A stretch of 52,905 bases of DNA. It comes from an uncultured Akkermansia sp. GTDB taxonomy: Bacteria; Verrucomicrobiota; Verrucomicrobiia; Verrucomicrobiales; Akkermansiaceae. A program made the position numbers and the translations under genes. The stretch covers positions 1 through 52,905 of the forward strand of contig CANQAD010000007.1 of assembly GCA_947588735.1 (NCBI GenBank), in the 5' to 3' direction. The notes under the pieces are model-generated. The model was not told the origin of the DNA. It did not search any database and was given only the letters and a program-made list of their open reading frames with translations. Of the stretch, positions 52,900 through 52,905 are shown in pieces (the stretch's first letter is position 1; each line of letters opens with the position of its first letter).

Positions 52900-52905
52900 A
52901 GTGAC

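Noticed and set aside
1..52905. tRNA, rRNA, CRISPR array, intact transposase or integrase
   Set aside because: Looked for in all gaps; none has the folds or repeat spacing required. The 33-bp tandem units have no spacers.

Overview
The window reads as a chromosomal stretch from a Gram-negative, peptidoglycan-building bacterium that degrades host glycans. The best guess is a Verrucomicrobiota member close to Akkermansia. This is inferred from the secreted GH84 hexosaminidase and sialate-esterase pair, an mDAP-type MurE, a dcw cluster running mraZ to murG, and the abundance of signal peptides. No rRNA or marker gene settles it. No tRNA, rRNA, CRISPR array or intact transposase was seen.

Layout. 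1-5.6 kb: a hypothetical gene, a secreted GH84 beta-N-acetylglucosaminidase with a discoidin-like domain, and a sialate-O-acetylesterase-type gene preceded by a gutted paralogue of itself. 5.7-8.0 kb: formate-tetrahydrofolate ligase, convergent with a SprT-like metalloprotein. 8.1-22.5 kb: a tightly packed division and wall cluster (mraZ, rsmH with a 180-residue N-terminal extension, ftsL, ftsI, murE, murF, mraY, murD, a membrane LysM gene, ftsW, murG), ending in a translationally coupled beta-CASP RNase-like gene instead of murC/ddl/ftsQAZ. 22.7-27 kb: fabH, a MarR/EamA pair, a DUF362 gene and several copies of a small intergenic repeat. 27.7-31.3 kb: dnaE. 31.5-41.9 kb: an accessory block with three GYF-domain genes (two with PrsW-like membrane domains), then a membrane-remodelling operon (two membrane proteins, a dynamin-like GTPase, a DUF697-like partner, two small membrane peptides, a TM2 protein) and a secreted DnaJ-type zinc-finger protein. 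41.9-50.9 kb: ankyrin protein, mnmA, thiE, rubrerythrin, trpBA, a TerC-like protein and an Mrp ATPase. 51-52.8 kb: two membrane-anchored proteins sharing an unrecognised repeat of about 80 residues.

Three things stand out. (1) Many genes have a TTGnnn-17-TAnnnT promoter whose -10 box ends only 5-7 nt before the ATG, so they are probably transcribed leaderless: fhs, sprT-like, dnaE, ankyrin, thiE, terC-like and both repeat-protein genes. (2) A palindrome-ended element of about 240 bp occurs twice in opposite orientation, each copy flanked by its own 11-bp direct repeat, with older remnants nearby; it looks like a MITE. (3) The dynamin-like GTPase operon and the adjacent GYF/PrsW family form an envelope module that I cannot match to a described system.

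All statements come from reading the sequence and translations by eye. Family names rest on remembered motifs, not on searches.
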